Shown here: piece by piece, positions 1-9,187 of the stretch
How the letters are laid out: every line of letters begins with the position of its first letter
How positions within the stretch are numbered: the stretch's first letter is position 1
Source of the DNA: Pseudogemmobacter sp044142105
Lineage (GTDB): Bacteria > Pseudomonadota > Alphaproteobacteria > Rhodobacterales > Rhodobacteraceae
Length of the DNA: 64,000 nucleotides
NCBI RefSeq assembly: GCF_044142105.1
Contig: NZ_JBGTYM010000010.1
Location: forward strand, 1-64,000
Direction of reading: 5' to 3'
The notes under the pieces: generated by a model
Told to the model about the DNA's origin: nothing
Seen by the model: the letters and a program-made list of their open reading frames with translations, nothing else
The model's database searches: none
Translations under genes and position numbers: made by a program

Positions 1-50
1 TCGTCGCCATCGACCGCGTCGCGAAAACCTATCGCAGCAAGGGCCTCTGA
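1..50 (+). CDS. C-terminal end of an unidentified protein (cut by window start)
   Basis: An open frame enters from the left edge and ends at a TGA at 48-50. It encodes the final 15 residues VAIDRVAKTYRSKGL. Too little is visible to name a family. It lies on the same strand as the sarcosine oxidase genes but is separated from soxB by more than 500 bp, so it is probably a different transcription unit. Confidence 0.4.
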   Translation, partial: VAIDRVAKTYRSKGL

Positions 51-573
51 CCCCAGCCAAAAAAGGCGAAAGGCCTGCGCCGGAGTGGACAAAGCCGCTT
101 CGGCGCGGGCGGCGTGTCAGCGTTCAAGGGGCCGGGGCCCGGTGCTGGTCATCAGAAGGCGCGCGGGAATGGCCGGGCCGCGCCTCCTGGCGCATCAGCC
201 CGCAGCGCCTGCGATCTGGACAGCGCGCCCGGCCAGGGTGAGTCGGGCGGGTCCTGCACCTTGCGGGAATATTGCGGTCGCGCCTGCCTGACGGCCGGGC
301 ACATCGAACATGTCGATGGGCTATTGCGGCACCGGCATGGAAGCGAATTTCCACGCCGAATATTTCAAGATGGTGGACTGAGGCAGGACCGGCCAGCGTG
401 CCGGCAGATGGCAAGCCGCGACAGGGCCCGGGGGCGCAAGCTCTCGGGCCTTTGTCTGCCCGGGGGCCGGAAACCGACATGTGATGTCGTGCGAGGGGCA
501 GGAATTGCCCCGATACTCTTGAATAACCTTCGCTGTCCCGGTTTCATGGCCGGGTCATCGAAAGGCGCTTCAC
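51..573. other. Long non-coding stretch upstream of soxB
   Basis: This 520-bp stretch holds no convincing full-length gene: the open frames present lack ribosome-binding sites and overlap each other. A short hairpin (GGGGCA, 5-nt loop, TGCCCC) lies at about 496-512, shortly before soxB. I looked for a glycine riboswitch, which would make sense before a sarcosine/glycine gene, and did not see its conserved core. The only protein-like signal is the short frame at 310-381, listed separately. Confidence 0.4.
310..381 (+). pseudogene. Possible short gene remnant (23 codons)
   Basis: ATG at 310 opens a 23-codon frame ending in TGA at 379-381. The peptide begins MSMGYCGTGMEANF and ends AEYFKMVD. 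Its aromatic, Cys/Gly-rich composition looks more like the end of a folded protein than like random high-GC translation. The same frame is closed by a stop at 289, so no longer gene is attached. It could be the degraded 3' end of an older gene or a chance ORF. Confidence 0.2.
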
Positions 574-1824
574 ATGCGATATTCGGGCTTCAGGGTCATC
601 ACCGAGGGGCTGTTCGGCAACAAGGGCTGGAAACCGGCCTGGCGCGACCCGGCGCCCAAGGCCGAATATGACGCGATCATCATCGGCGGCGGCGGCCATG
701 GCCTGTCGACGGCCTATTACCTGGCCAAGAACCACGGGCTGACCAATATCGCGGTGCTGGAGAAGGGCTATCTGGGCGGCGGCAATGTCGGGCGTAACAC
801 GACGATCGTGCGGGCGAACTACTTTCTACCGGGCAATTCCGAGTTCTACAGCCACAGCCTGAAGCTCTGGGAGGGGCTGGAGGCTGACCTGAACTACAAC
901 GTGATGCATTCGCAGCGCGGGCTGATCAACCTGTTCCACTCGGATGGCCAGCGCGACGCCTTTGCCCGGCGCGGCAATGCCATGATCAACCAGGGTGATG
1001 ACGCGATCCTGCTGGACCGTGAGGGGGTGCGGGAGCATCTGCCCTATCTCGATTTCGAACAGACCCGCTTTCCGATCTATGGCGGCCTGCTGCATCCGCG
1101 CGGCGGCACGGCGCGGCATGATGCGGTGGCCTGGGGCTATGCGCGCGGGGCGGATGCGCGCGGCGTCGACCTGATCCAGAATTGCGAAGTGACTGGCATC
1201 GACATCGAGGGCGGCCGCGTCACCGGCGTGCAGACCACGCGCGGGGCGATCCGGGCGAAGAAGGTGGGGATCGTGGTCGCGGGCCGGTCTGGGCAGGTCG
1301 CGGCCATGGCGGGGATGCGCCTGCCGATCGAGAGCCACATCCTTCAGGCCTTCGTGACCGAGGGGCTGAAGCCGGTGATCGACCATGTCGTCTCATTCGG
1401 CATGGGGCATTTCTACATCTCGCAATCCGACAAGGGCGGCCTCGTCTTCGGGGGCGATCTGGATTTCTACGCGAGCTATGCGGCGCGCGGGAACCTGCCC
1501 ATGGTCGAGCATGTGATGGAGGCGGGGATGACGCTTATGCCGATGATCGGCCGTGCCCGCGTGCTGCGCAGCTGGGGCGGGATCATGGACATGTCGCCCG
1601 ATGGATCGCCGATCATCGACAAGACCCATGTCGAGGGGCTGTATCTCGACTGCGGCTGGAACTATGGTGGCTTCAAGGCCGTGCCGGCCAGTGGCTGGTG
1701 CATGGCGCATCTGATGGCCACCGACCAGAGCCATGAGGTCGCCCGCCGCTTCCGTCTTGACCGTTTCCGCACCGGCCATCTTCTGGACGAAGAAGGCACC
1801 GGCAGCCAGCACAACCTGCATTGA
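574..1824 (+). CDS. soxB: Sarcosine oxidase, beta subunit
   Basis: This is the flavoprotein subunit of heterotetrameric sarcosine oxidase, which oxidatively demethylates sarcosine to glycine, H2O2 and a one-carbon unit passed to tetrahydrofolate. The 416-residue protein has a dinucleotide-binding motif near residues 35-45 (IIIGGGGHGLSTAYYLA) and the DAO fold. The segment HSQRGLINL and the C-terminal DCGWNYGGFKAVPASG are typical of SoxB, as is the length (about 416). A weak GAAAGG precedes the ATG. It is the first gene of soxBDAG, with 175 bp to soxD. Confidence 0.95.
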   Translation: MRYSGFRVITEGLFGNKGWKPAWRDPAPKAEYDAIIIGGGGHGLSTAYYLAKNHGLTNIAVLEKGYLGGGNVGRNTTIVRANYFLPGNSEFYSHSLKLWEGLEADLNYNVMHSQRGLINLFHSDGQRDAFARRGNAMINQGDDAILLDREGVREHLPYLDFEQTRFPIYGGLLHPRGGTARHDAVAWGYARGADARGVDLIQNCEVTGIDIEGGRVTGVQTTRGAIRAKKVGIVVAGRSGQVAAMAGMRLPIESHILQAFVTEGLKPVIDHVVSFGMGHFYISQSDKGGLVFGGDLDFYASYAARGNLPMVEHVMEAGMTLMPMIGRARVLRSWGGIMDMSPDGSPIIDKTHVEGLYLDCGWNYGGFKAVPASGWCMAHLMATDQSHEVARRFRLDRFRTGHLLDEEGTGSQHNLH

Positions 1825-1867
1825 CCATGGCCCGGATTCCGACCCCGCACCGCCCCGCAGACCCGTC

Positions 1868-1904
1868 GGACGCCTCCGGCGGGAATAGTCTTGCCAAGAT
1901 GAAG
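1868..1904 (+). repeat. Dispersed G-rich intergenic repeat, copy 1
   Basis: The soxB-soxD gap holds a degenerate copy of an element seen three more times in the window: a GC-rich start, then GGGAATAGTC, then GCCAAGATGAAG. It is followed by a weak inverted repeat (GATGAAG/CTTCATC) around 1898-1921. It lies inside an operon and may adjust expression of soxD, soxA and soxG relative to soxB. Confidence 0.5.
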
Positions 1905-1999
1905 CGCTTTTACCCTTCATCCTGGGCCAGATGCTCCGGGATGAGGCCGAAGGCCGAGGGGCGGGGCCCCTGGGCGACCGTGACGCAAGGAGAGACCTC

Positions 2000-2266
2000 A
2001 TGCGCCTGAAATGCCCGCTCTGCGGCGACCGCGATCGGCGCGAATTCACCTATTACGGTGCCGAGGCCTATCTGCACCGGCCCGGCCCCGAGGCTCCCGC
2101 TGCGGCCTGGGACAACTATCTGCATCTGCGCGACAATCCGGCGGGAGAGACCAAAGACCTGTGGTATCACGAGACCGGCTGCGCCCAGTGGCTTCTGGTC
2201 ACGCGCAACACCGTGACGCATGAGATTTCCGCCGTGGAACTGGTGGCCGAGAGGGCAGGGCAATGA
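2000..2266 (+). CDS. soxD: Sarcosine oxidase, delta subunit
   Basis: This is the small zinc-binding subunit of tetrameric sarcosine oxidase (88 residues). It begins MRLKCPLCGDRD, giving a CxxC zinc half-site. A His and a Cys in the segment WYHETGCAQW complete the usual CysCysHisCys set. ATG 2000 is chosen because AAGGAGAG lies 5-6 bases upstream and it gives the family length; an upstream in-frame ATG at 1931 would add unrelated residues. The stop overlaps the soxA start (ATGA), indicating translational coupling. Confidence 0.93.
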   Translation: MRLKCPLCGDRDRREFTYYGAEAYLHRPGPEAPAAAWDNYLHLRDNPAGETKDLWYHETGCAQWLLVTRNTVTHEISAVELVAERAGQ

Positions 2267-5181
2267 GGATCGACGGCAAGGGTCTGGTCGACCGCAGCAA
2301 GCCGCTGCGCTTCCGTTTCGACGGGCGCGATTATGCGGGCTACAAGGGCGATACGCTGGCCTCGGCGCTTCTGGCCAATGACGTGCGGCTGGTCGGGCGG
2401 TCGTTCAAATATCACCGCCCGCGCGGCATCCTGACCGCCGGCTCGGAGGAACCCAACGCGCTGGTCGAGGTGATCGGTCCGACGAACCAGACGCCGAATG
2501 TCCGCGCAACCGTTCAGGAGGCCTTCGAAGGGTTGGAGGCGCGCAGCCAGAACCGCATGGGCAGCCTGCGCTTCGACCTGCTGGCGGTCAATGATCTCGT
2601 CTCGCCCTTCCTCTCGGCAGGCTTCTACTACAAGACCTTCATGTGGCCGCGCGCCTTCTGGGAACGGCTGTACGAGCCGGTGATCCGCCGGGCGGCGGGC
2701 CTGGGCAGCCTGTCTGGCAAGCATGATGAAGGCGCATATGAAAAGGCCTTCGCCTTCTGCGATCTCTTGGTGATCGGCGCCGGGCCCGCGGGGCTGATGG
2801 CGGCCCTGACGGCGGCGCGGGCCGGGGCGGATGTGATCCTGGCGGAAGAGACGCCGCGCCTGGGCGGGCGGCTTCTGGCCGAGGGCGGCGTGATCGGCGG
2901 CCAGCCGGCGGTGGATTGGGTGGCGGGCGTTGCGGCGGAGCTGGCAAGCCTGCCGAATGTCCGAGTGATGACCCGCACGACCGTGACCGGCGCCTATGAC
3001 AATGGCACCTATGGCGCGCTGGAGCGGGTCGGGTTGCACCGCAAGGCGCGGCCCAACCTGCCGCGCGAATGTTTCTGGCGCATCGTCGCCGGGCGCACCG
3101 TGCTTGCGGCAGGGGCGCTAGAACGCCCGGTGGCCTTCCCGATGAACGACCGGCCCGGCGTGATGATGGCGGGGGCGGTGCGGTCCTATCTGAATGTTTA
3201 CGGCGTCAGCCCCGGCAAGCGGGTGACGCTTTTCGCCAATACCGATGCCGCACGCGGCGTGGCGCGCGATCTGATGGCGGCGGGTGTCACGGTGGCCGCG
3301 ATCGTGGACCCGCGGCCCGAGGCTTCGGCGCTGGAGGATTGCCCGGTGCATCGCGGTGCGGTCGTCACCGGCACGCGGGGCCGGCATGGGCTGCGCGAGA
3401 TCACCGCGCGGCGGGCCAATGGCGAAGAGATCCGTATCGAGACCGATTGCCTGGCCATGTCGGGCGGCTGGAACCCCTCGGTCCACCTGACCTGCCACAT
3501 GAACGGCCGTCCGCGTTGGTCCGACGATCTGGCGGCTTTCGTGCCCAGCGAGGGCGCGGTGCCGGGGCTAGTGGCGGTGGGCGCCGCCAATGGCGCCATG
3601 TCGACCCATGGCGCGCTGGCCAGCGGGCAGGCGGCTGCCGTGGCGGCGCTGCAGGCGCTGGGGCGCAAGGCCAAGGCCGGGGCGCTGCCAGAGGCAGAGG
3701 ATGCGCCTTACCAGATCAGCGCGATCTGGGATGTCGGCGGCAAGGGCCGGGCTTGGCTGGACTTTGCCAATGACGTGACGACCAAGGATGTGAAGCTCTC
3801 GGCGCAGGAGAATTTCCGCAGCGTCGAGCATATGAAGCGCTACACCACCCAGGGCATGGCGCCGGATCAGGGCAAGAATTCCAATGTCGCCGCGCTGGCG
3901 GTGCTGGCCGATGCCACCGGACGGTCGATCCCCGAGACCGGGACCACGACCTTCCGTCCGCCCTATACGCCGGTGTCTATTGCCGCGATGGGCGCGGGCG
4001 GACGTGGGGCGGGGTTCGCGCCGCAGCGCTTTCTGACCAGCGATCAGGCCAGCCGCGACCGGGGCGCGCCGATGATCGAGGCCGGGCTGTGGTATCGCCC
4101 CTCCTATTTCCCGAAGCCGGGCGAGGCGACCTGGAAAGAGGCCTGCGACCGCGAAGTGAAGATGGTGCGCGAGGCGGTGGGGGTGGCCGATGTGTCCACG
4201 CTGGGCAAGATCGACATTCAGGGCCGGGATGCCGCACGGTTTCTGGACCTTGTCTATACCAACACCTTCTCGACCCTGCCTGAAGGCCGGGTGCGCTATG
4301 GCCTGATGCTGCGCGAGGACGGGCTGGTCTTCGATGACGGCACCACGGCGCGGCTGGGCGAAAATCACTTCCTGATGACCACGACCACCGCCGCCGCCGG
4401 GCCGGTGATGCGGCATCTGGATTTCGTGCATCAGGCCTTCTGTGCCGGCTGGGACCTGCGCTTTCTGTCGGTGACCGAGGCCTGGGCGCAGTTCGCGGTG
4501 GCCGGGCCGAAGGCGCGGGCACTGCTGAACTCGCTGCTGGATGAGCCGGTCGCGGACCTTCCCTTCATGGGCGTTGTGCCGATGCGGGTGGGCGGCGTGG
4601 CGGGGCGGCTGTTCCGCATCTCGTTCAGCGGCGAAGAAGGCTATGAGATTGCGGTGCCGACCCGCTATGGCGAGGCCTTGTTCCGCGATCTGGTCGCCCG
4701 GGCCGAAACCATGGGAGGCGGACCCTACGGGATGGAGGCGCTGAACGTCTTGCGGATCGAGAAGGGCTTCATCACCCATGCCGAGATCCATGGCCGCGTC
4801 AGCGCCGACGATATCGGCATGGGCAAGATGGTGAGCGCCAAGAAAGACTGCATCGGCAAGGCGGCGGCGGCGCGGCCTGGCCTTTGGGGGCCGGATCGCG
4901 AGCAGCTTGTCGGGCTGCGGGCGCTGGAGCCGATCACGGCAGGGGCGCATCTGTTCAAGCCGGGCTTCGCCGCCGAGCGCGAGAATGACGAGGGCTATGT
5001 GACCAGTGTCTGCTGGTCGCCCACGCTGGATGCCTGGCTGGGCCTCGCCTTCCTGAAGGACGGTCGCGCGCGGCATGGCCAGACGGTGCGGCTGGTCGAT
5101 CATCTGCGCGGTCGTGACGTGCTGTGCACGGTGGAGAACCCGGTCTTCCTGGACCCTGACGGAGGGCGGATGCGTGCCTGA
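2263..5181 (+). CDS. soxA: Sarcosine oxidase, alpha subunit
   Basis: This is the large subunit (972 residues). It has an N-terminal ferredoxin-like domain (about 15-100), an NAD/FAD-binding region with LVIGAGPAGLMAAL near residue 170, and a C-terminal aminomethyltransferase (GcvT-like) domain from about residue 590. The last binds tetrahydrofolate and takes up the methyl carbon from sarcosine. The length matches known SoxA proteins. It overlaps soxD by 4 bp and soxG by 8 bp, so the three subunits are coupled in translation. Confidence 0.95.
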   Translation: MRIDGKGLVDRSKPLRFRFDGRDYAGYKGDTLASALLANDVRLVGRSFKYHRPRGILTAGSEEPNALVEVIGPTNQTPNVRATVQEAFEGLEARSQNRMGSLRFDLLAVNDLVSPFLSAGFYYKTFMWPRAFWERLYEPVIRRAAGLGSLSGKHDEGAYEKAFAFCDLLVIGAGPAGLMAALTAARAGADVILAEETPRLGGRLLAEGGVIGGQPAVDWVAGVAAELASLPNVRVMTRTTVTGAYDNGTYGALERVGLHRKARPNLPRECFWRIVAGRTVLAAGALERPVAFPMNDRPGVMMAGAVRSYLNVYGVSPGKRVTLFANTDAARGVARDLMAAGVTVAAIVDPRPEASALEDCPVHRGAVVTGTRGRHGLREITARRANGEEIRIETDCLAMSGGWNPSVHLTCHMNGRPRWSDDLAAFVPSEGAVPGLVAVGAANGAMSTHGALASGQAAAVAALQALGRKAKAGALPEAEDAPYQISAIWDVGGKGRAWLDFANDVTTKDVKLSAQENFRSVEHMKRYTTQGMAPDQGKNSNVAALAVLADATGRSIPETGTTTFRPPYTPVSIAAMGAGGRGAGFAPQRFLTSDQASRDRGAPMIEAGLWYRPSYFPKPGEATWKEACDREVKMVREAVGVADVSTLGKIDIQGRDAARFLDLVYTNTFSTLPEGRVRYGLMLREDGLVFDDGTTARLGENHFLMTTTTAAAGPVMRHLDFVHQAFCAGWDLRFLSVTEAWAQFAVAGPKARALLNSLLDEPVADLPFMGVVPMRVGGVAGRLFRISFSGEEGYEIAVPTRYGEALFRDLVARAETMGGGPYGMEALNVLRIEKGFITHAEIHGRVSADDIGMGKMVSAKKDCIGKAAAARPGLWGPDREQLVGLRALEPITAGAHLFKPGFAAERENDEGYVTSVCWSPTLDAWLGLAFLKDGRARHGQTVRLVDHLRGRDVLCTVENPVFLDPDGGRMRA

Positions 5182-5728
5182 ACTGATCGCGAAAGCCCCC
5201 CTGGAGGGGCAGGCGCCGCTGGCGCTGGCAGACGTGACCCTGACGCCGCTGGCGATGCAGGAGATCTGGTCCATCGCCCTGTTTCCGGGCCAGACCAAGA
5301 CGGCCGAGAAGGTGCTGAAGCCGCTGGGCCTGGCCTTTCCGGCGCCGGGAGGCTGGACGGAGGGCAAGGGGGGCGCGCGGCTGGTCTGGACCGGGCGCGC
5401 GCAGGCCTTCCTGTTCGGCGCGACGGCGCCGGAAGCGCTGGCGGGCGTCGCGGCGGTCACCGATCAGTCCGACGCCTGGGCGGGGTTCGGCCTGACGGGC
5501 GCGGGCGCCGAGGCGGTTCTGGCGCGGCTGGTGCCGGTCGACCTTCGGCTGGCCGCCTTTCCGGCCGGCAGCGCCATCCGCGCGCCTTTGAACCACATGT
5601 CGAGCGTGATCCTGCGGGCTGACGAGGGATTCGAAATCTACTGTTTCCGCTCGATGGCCCGCACCGCCTGGCACGAGCTGGCCGAAGTGCTGCACCGGCT
5701 GGCAGCGCGCGGCGCACAGGCGGTGTGA
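5174..5728 (+). CDS. soxG: Sarcosine oxidase, gamma subunit
   Basis: This is the fourth subunit of sarcosine oxidase (184 residues), related to the GcvT fold and placed last in the operon as usual. The start is taken as GTG 5174 (VPELIAKAPLE), inside the end of soxA. An ATG at 5253 would remove the conserved N-terminus, and the upstream frame inside soxA has no ribosome-binding site. The C-terminal segment EIYCFRSMARTAWHEL is typical of SoxG. Confidence 0.88.
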   Translation: MPELIAKAPLEGQAPLALADVTLTPLAMQEIWSIALFPGQTKTAEKVLKPLGLAFPAPGGWTEGKGGARLVWTGRAQAFLFGATAPEALAGVAAVTDQSDAWAGFGLTGAGAEAVLARLVPVDLRLAAFPAGSAIRAPLNHMSSVILRADEGFEIYCFRSMARTAWHELAEVLHRLAARGAQAV

Positions 5729-5869
5729 TCGGGAGAATATTCTACCTTATCTGGTAGACGTGGCATGATTTACTGGCGGAAAGCGGCCGGTTGTTACAAT
5801 TGTCACTGGCGTGTCACTTCGCGCGTGTTTACACAGAACCTGAAGCAGAGTTTCAGGAAAGCTGAAAAC
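5729..5869 (+). promoter_or_regulatory. Upstream region of the DegT gene with small dyads
   Basis: The 140 bp between soxG and the aminotransferase are AT-richer than the surrounding genes. They hold several short dyads: CTACC-6-GGTAG (5738-5753), GTGTTTACAC (5828-5837) and a TTACAATTG stretch near 5795. One may be a stem after soxG and another an operator for the DegT gene. No clear -35/-10 pair was assigned. Confidence 0.3.
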
Positions 5870-7057
5870 ATGGCCCCCGATGGACAGATTCTCGCCCCGA
5901 ATGTCTATGATGCAGAAGCCATTCCCGATGCGGCGCGGGCCGAAATCGACCGGCTGCTGACCTCGGGCGATCTGTTCCGCTACACCGCGCCCAAGGATGC
6001 GCCCGTGGCGCTTTTGGAGGCCGAGTTCGCCGAATTGATGGGGTCGCGGTTCGCGCTGGCCGTTTCGTCCTGTTCGGCGGCGCTGTTCCTGTCGCTCAAG
6101 GCGCTGGACCTGCCGCGCGGGGCCAGGGTTCTGATCCCGGCTTTCACCTTCGCTGCCGTGCCCTCATCGGTCGTTCATGCCGATTGCGTGCCGGTTCTGG
6201 TGGAAGTGGGTGAGAATTACCGCGTCGACATGGAAGATTTTGCTGCCAAGCTGCCGGGCGCCGATGCGGTGCTGATCAGCCATATGCGCGGCCATACCAG
6301 CGATATGGATGCGATCATGGCGCTGGCCGATGCGGCGGGCCTGCCGGTGATCGAGGATGCGGCGCATTCCCTGGGCACGGAATGGCATGGCCGCAAGATC
6401 GGCACGATCGGCAAGGTCGGCTGCTTCAGCTTCCAGAGCTACAAGATGGTCAATGCGGGCGAGGGTGGCATCATGATCACCGACGATCCCGAAGTGGCGG
6501 CGCGGGCGATCATCATGTCGGGCGCCTATGAGGAGAACTGGAAGAAACATCCGGGCCTCGCCAATTCCTGCGCCCATTGGCAGAACAAGCTGCCGCTCTA
6601 TAACCTGCGGATGCAGAACCTTTCCGCGGCGGTGATCCGGCCGCAATTGCCGCTGGTGGCCGAGCGGGTGGAAAAGGGCCGGGCGAACCATGACCGCGTG
6701 GCCGAACGTCTGAACGCCTCGCCCTGGCTGACCGTGCCCGAACCGCTGGGGCCGGAGCTGCGCGCGCCCGACTCGATCCAGTTCAATCTGAAGGGCGACT
6801 GGTCGGATGACGAGGCCCGCGCCTATCAGCGCGCCACCAAGGCACGAGGGATTTCGGTGCAGGTCTTCGGCTTGAGCGAAGGCAATGCCCGCGCCTTCTG
6901 GAACTGGCAGTTCCTGGGCGATGTGGAAGAGATGCCGCGCACCCGCGCCATGTTGATGCGCGCCTGCGACGTGCGCCTGCCGACACGCCTGACCGAGCCG
7001 GAACTGGACTATATCGCCGAAGCGCTGGTGTCGGCGGCGGTCGAGGTCAAGGGCTGA
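5870..7057 (+). CDS. DegT/DnrJ/EryC1/StrS-family PLP aminotransferase
   Basis: This 395-residue fold-type I aminotransferase belongs to the family that usually aminates keto-sugars. The PLP-binding lysine lies in GCFSFQSYKMVNAGEGG (about residues 183-199), and ISHMRGHTSDM and EDAAHSLG match conserved blocks. ATG 5870 follows AGGAAA and gives family length; a longer frame from 5765 has no support. No sugar-biosynthesis genes are nearby, so the substrate is unknown. The convergent LysR gene ends only 4 bp away. Confidence 0.8.
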   Translation: MAPDGQILAPNVYDAEAIPDAARAEIDRLLTSGDLFRYTAPKDAPVALLEAEFAELMGSRFALAVSSCSAALFLSLKALDLPRGARVLIPAFTFAAVPSSVVHADCVPVLVEVGENYRVDMEDFAAKLPGADAVLISHMRGHTSDMDAIMALADAAGLPVIEDAAHSLGTEWHGRKIGTIGKVGCFSFQSYKMVNAGEGGIMITDDPEVAARAIIMSGAYEENWKKHPGLANSCAHWQNKLPLYNLRMQNLSAAVIRPQLPLVAERVEKGRANHDRVAERLNASPWLTVPEPLGPELRAPDSIQFNLKGDWSDDEARAYQRATKARGISVQVFGLSEGNARAFWNWQFLGDVEEMPRTRAMLMRACDVRLPTRLTEPELDYIAEALVSAAVEVKG

Positions 7058-7061
7058 GCGT

Positions 7062-8012
7062 CTAAAGCACCGCCAGCGTGCCGCCCAGCCAGGGCCAGGC
7101 GGCGTGCAGGGGCGGAAGCACTTCGGTGGCGATACGCTGGCGCAATAGACCCGCGATCTGGCCGGGCACTTCCTGCAGCACGCCCGAACGGGCCGAGAGC
7201 GATATCGAACGGTCGAAGGGTTCGAAGGGCAGGGGCTGCACCTGCACCGCCCCCCGAAAGCGCCGCGCCTTGTGCAGCGCGAGCGGCGTCAGGATCGCCC
7301 AGCCCGCCCCCGCCGCCACCATGGCCAGGATGGCGTGATAGCTGTCGAGCTCGAATCGCGATGCCGGGCGCAGGCCCAGCCGCGCCAGATGCGCGCTGAT
7401 CTGGCGGCCCATCAGATGGCGGGCGGTGTAATGGATCAGCGGCAGGCCCTCGGGCGACTGGCCGGGCGGGGTGACCGCGACGAAGGGTTCGCGCAGGATC
7501 GGATGTACCTCGCGCCAGCCCGCTTCGGCCGAAGGATCGTCGGGCAGGTCGGCGGTGACCGCCACGTCCAGCGCGCGGGTTTCGAGAAGGTCGATGAGGC
7601 GGTGGGACGGGCCGGTTTCCAGAAGAAAGCGGCACCCCTTGAGCGTGACAGCAAGGTCCGACAGAAGATGCGGCGTCACGTCGGCCTCGAAATCCTCGAT
7701 CATGCCAAGCCGCAGCGTTGTCAGTCCGGCAAGATCGGCCCGCGCCAGTTCGGCCCGCGCCTCTTGCGCTGCATTCAGCATGATCTGGGCGTGGCGTCGG
7801 AACATGGCGCCCGCGGGCGTGACCTGAAGGGGACGGGCGGAGCGGTCGAGCAGGGGCGCGCCAAGCGCGGCCTCAAGGCCGGAAAGCTGCTGGCTGACCG
7901 CCGAGGGGCTGACACCCAGCCGCCGCGCGGCGGCAGAGATCGCGCCTTCCTCGGCCGCGGCGAGGAAGACTTCGATCCCCCACAGGGTGACGCGGCCTTC
8001 GGCCTCGGCCAT
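7062..8012 (-). CDS. LysR-family transcriptional regulator
   Basis: This 316-residue regulator has an N-terminal winged helix (FLAAAEEGAISAAARRLGVS, then SPSAVSQQLSGLE) and a C-terminal effector-binding domain. ATG 8012 gives MAEAEGRVTLWGIEVF; the longer frame to 8105 lies within the phaR coding region. It starts 10 bp after the phaR stop on the same strand, so it may be co-transcribed with phaR. Its target is unknown; candidates are the adjacent aminotransferase gene or PHB metabolism. Confidence 0.85.
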   Translation of the reverse strand: MAEAEGRVTLWGIEVFLAAAEEGAISAAARRLGVSPSAVSQQLSGLEAALGAPLLDRSARPLQVTPAGAMFRRHAQIMLNAAQEARAELARADLAGLTTLRLGMIEDFEADVTPHLLSDLAVTLKGCRFLLETGPSHRLIDLLETRALDVAVTADLPDDPSAEAGWREVHPILREPFVAVTPPGQSPEGLPLIHYTARHLMGRQISAHLARLGLRPASRFELDSYHAILAMVAAGAGWAILTPLALHKARRFRGAVQVQPLPFEPFDRSISLSARSGVLQEVPGQIAGLLRQRIATEVLPPLHAAWPWLGGTLAVL

Positions 8013-8022
8013 GCGCGGCCTC

Positions 8023-8577
8023 TTACAGCTTGGAGAGCTTTGCCTGCAGCTCGGCCAGCTGCTTCTTGATGTCGGCGATGTCGTCTGGCTTGCCCTCGCC
8101 CGCATCCTCGCGCTCGGGTCCCGAGGATGCCCAGCCGGGCACGCCGCCCATCATCGTCTTGAGAAAGGCTTCCTGCTGCTTGCGCAGCGCCTCATAGCCC
8201 GGCATCGAGGTCATCGGGTTCGGGAAAGCGGCCAGATTCTCCATCATCTTCGACTGGCTGTTGCGCAGCATCTCGAAGCTTTGGGCCAGGAATTGCGGCA
8301 TCACCGATTGCATCCCGGTGGCATAGCTGCGCACCAGATCGGTCAGCACATCGACCGGCAGAACATTCTCGCCCTTCGATTCATGCTCGGCCACGATCTG
8401 GAGGAGATATTGCCGGGTCAGGTCGTCGCCGGATTTGAGATCGACAATCTGAACTTCGCGCCCCTTGCGGATGAAGCCCGCGATATCCTCAAGCGTGACG
8501 TAGTCGGAGGTTTCGGTGTTGTAGAGGCGCCGGCTGGCATAGCGCTTGATCAGCAAGGGCTTTTCACTATCGGCCAT
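8023..8577 (-). CDS. phaR: Polyhydroxyalkanoate synthesis repressor PhaR
   Basis: This 184-residue protein has the conserved N-terminal DNA/PHB-binding domain (PLLIKRYASRRLYNTETSDY, residues 7-26) and the PHB accumulation regulatory domain that follows. PhaR represses phasin and its own regulon by binding CTGC-N3-GCAG, and is released by binding nascent PHB. Matching palindromes lie upstream of phaP and between phaC and phaZ. ATG 8577 (MADSEKPLL) is chosen because the upstream extension is not conserved-looking. Confidence 0.95.
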   Translation of the reverse strand: MADSEKPLLIKRYASRRLYNTETSDYVTLEDIAGFIRKGREVQIVDLKSGDDLTRQYLLQIVAEHESKGENVLPVDVLTDLVRSYATGMQSVMPQFLAQSFEMLRNSQSKMMENLAAFPNPMTSMPGYEALRKQQEAFLKTMMGGVPGWASSGPEREDAGEGKPDDIADIKKQLAELQAKLSKL

Positions 8578-8633
8578 TCTGCGGTCCTCCCCCAATTTGC
8601 AGTCGCAGAGAAGCTTAAGGGCGGTGCGGCGCA

Positions 8634-8664
8634 AAAAGCAAGGGCGGGCTCAGAGAGCCCGCCC
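8634..8664 (-). terminator. Rho-independent terminator after phaP
   Basis: A 10-bp perfect stem GGGCGGGCTC/GAGCCCGCCC (8642-8664) with a 3-nt loop is followed, reading on the minus strand, by TTTTT at about 8634-8638. It sits 24 bp past the phaP stop and separates phaP from phaR. Confidence 0.85.
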
Positions 8665-8687
8665 CTGTATTGTCCGTTGTCCGGGCC

Positions 8688-9137
8688 TTACTTGGCGGCC
8701 GAGGCAACCTTCTTGGCGACGGTGGTCACGTCAGCGGTGGCTTTCTGCACGGCGGCAGAAGCTTCGGCCGACATGTCCTTGCCCGCGGCGAGCATCAGCT
8801 CGACGGTTTCCATCTGCACCTTCTTCGCCACTTCGGCGAAGGCGGCCATGTTCTCGGCAGCCATCTCGGCAGCGGCCGAAGCGAAATCGGTCGCGGCCTT
8901 GGTGTAATCGGCCGGGTCGGCCTTGGCCTTGGCGACGTCGCCGATCTTGGCCAGCGCGTCTTTCGCCCATTTGGACGAGATTTCGGTCGACTTTTCAGCC
9001 GCGTCCAGAGCGACCTTGGCGAATTTCTCGCCGAAAGCAGCTTGGCTCTTGAAAGCGTTCTGGAAGGCCGAGGCGTCCACGGGGAAAGCCGCCATCATGT
9101 CTTGCATCACTTTGGTGAAGTCGGGGGTCTTGGTCAT
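8688..9137 (-). CDS. phaP: Phasin (PHB granule-associated protein)
   Basis: This 149-residue Ala/Lys-rich, almost entirely helical protein has an F-rich N-terminus (MTKTPDFTKVMQDMMAAF) and repeated amphipathic segments, as in phasins. It coats PHB granules and limits their size. ATG 9137 follows TCAGGAGT. Two PhaR operators lie 50-90 bp upstream and a strong terminator follows, so it is a monocistronic, PhaR-repressed gene. Confidence 0.92.
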   Translation of the reverse strand: MTKTPDFTKVMQDMMAAFPVDASAFQNAFKSQAAFGEKFAKVALDAAEKSTEISSKWAKDALAKIGDVAKAKADPADYTKAATDFASAAAEMAAENMAAFAEVAKKVQMETVELMLAAGKDMSAEASAAVQKATADVTTVAKKVASAAK

Positions 9138-9187
9138 TTCGGTAACTCCTGAAGGAAGGGTTCGCCTGTTTCCTGAGCGTCATATAC

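Noticed and set aside
51..573. Glycine riboswitch before soxB
   Set aside because: Looked for because the pathway produces glycine, but the conserved tandem core and expression platform are not visible.
3568..5460. A 630-codon antisense open frame opposite soxA and soxG
   Set aside because: Low-complexity Arg/His/Ala-rich translation typical of antisense frames in high-GC DNA; soxA and soxG are clear on the other strand.
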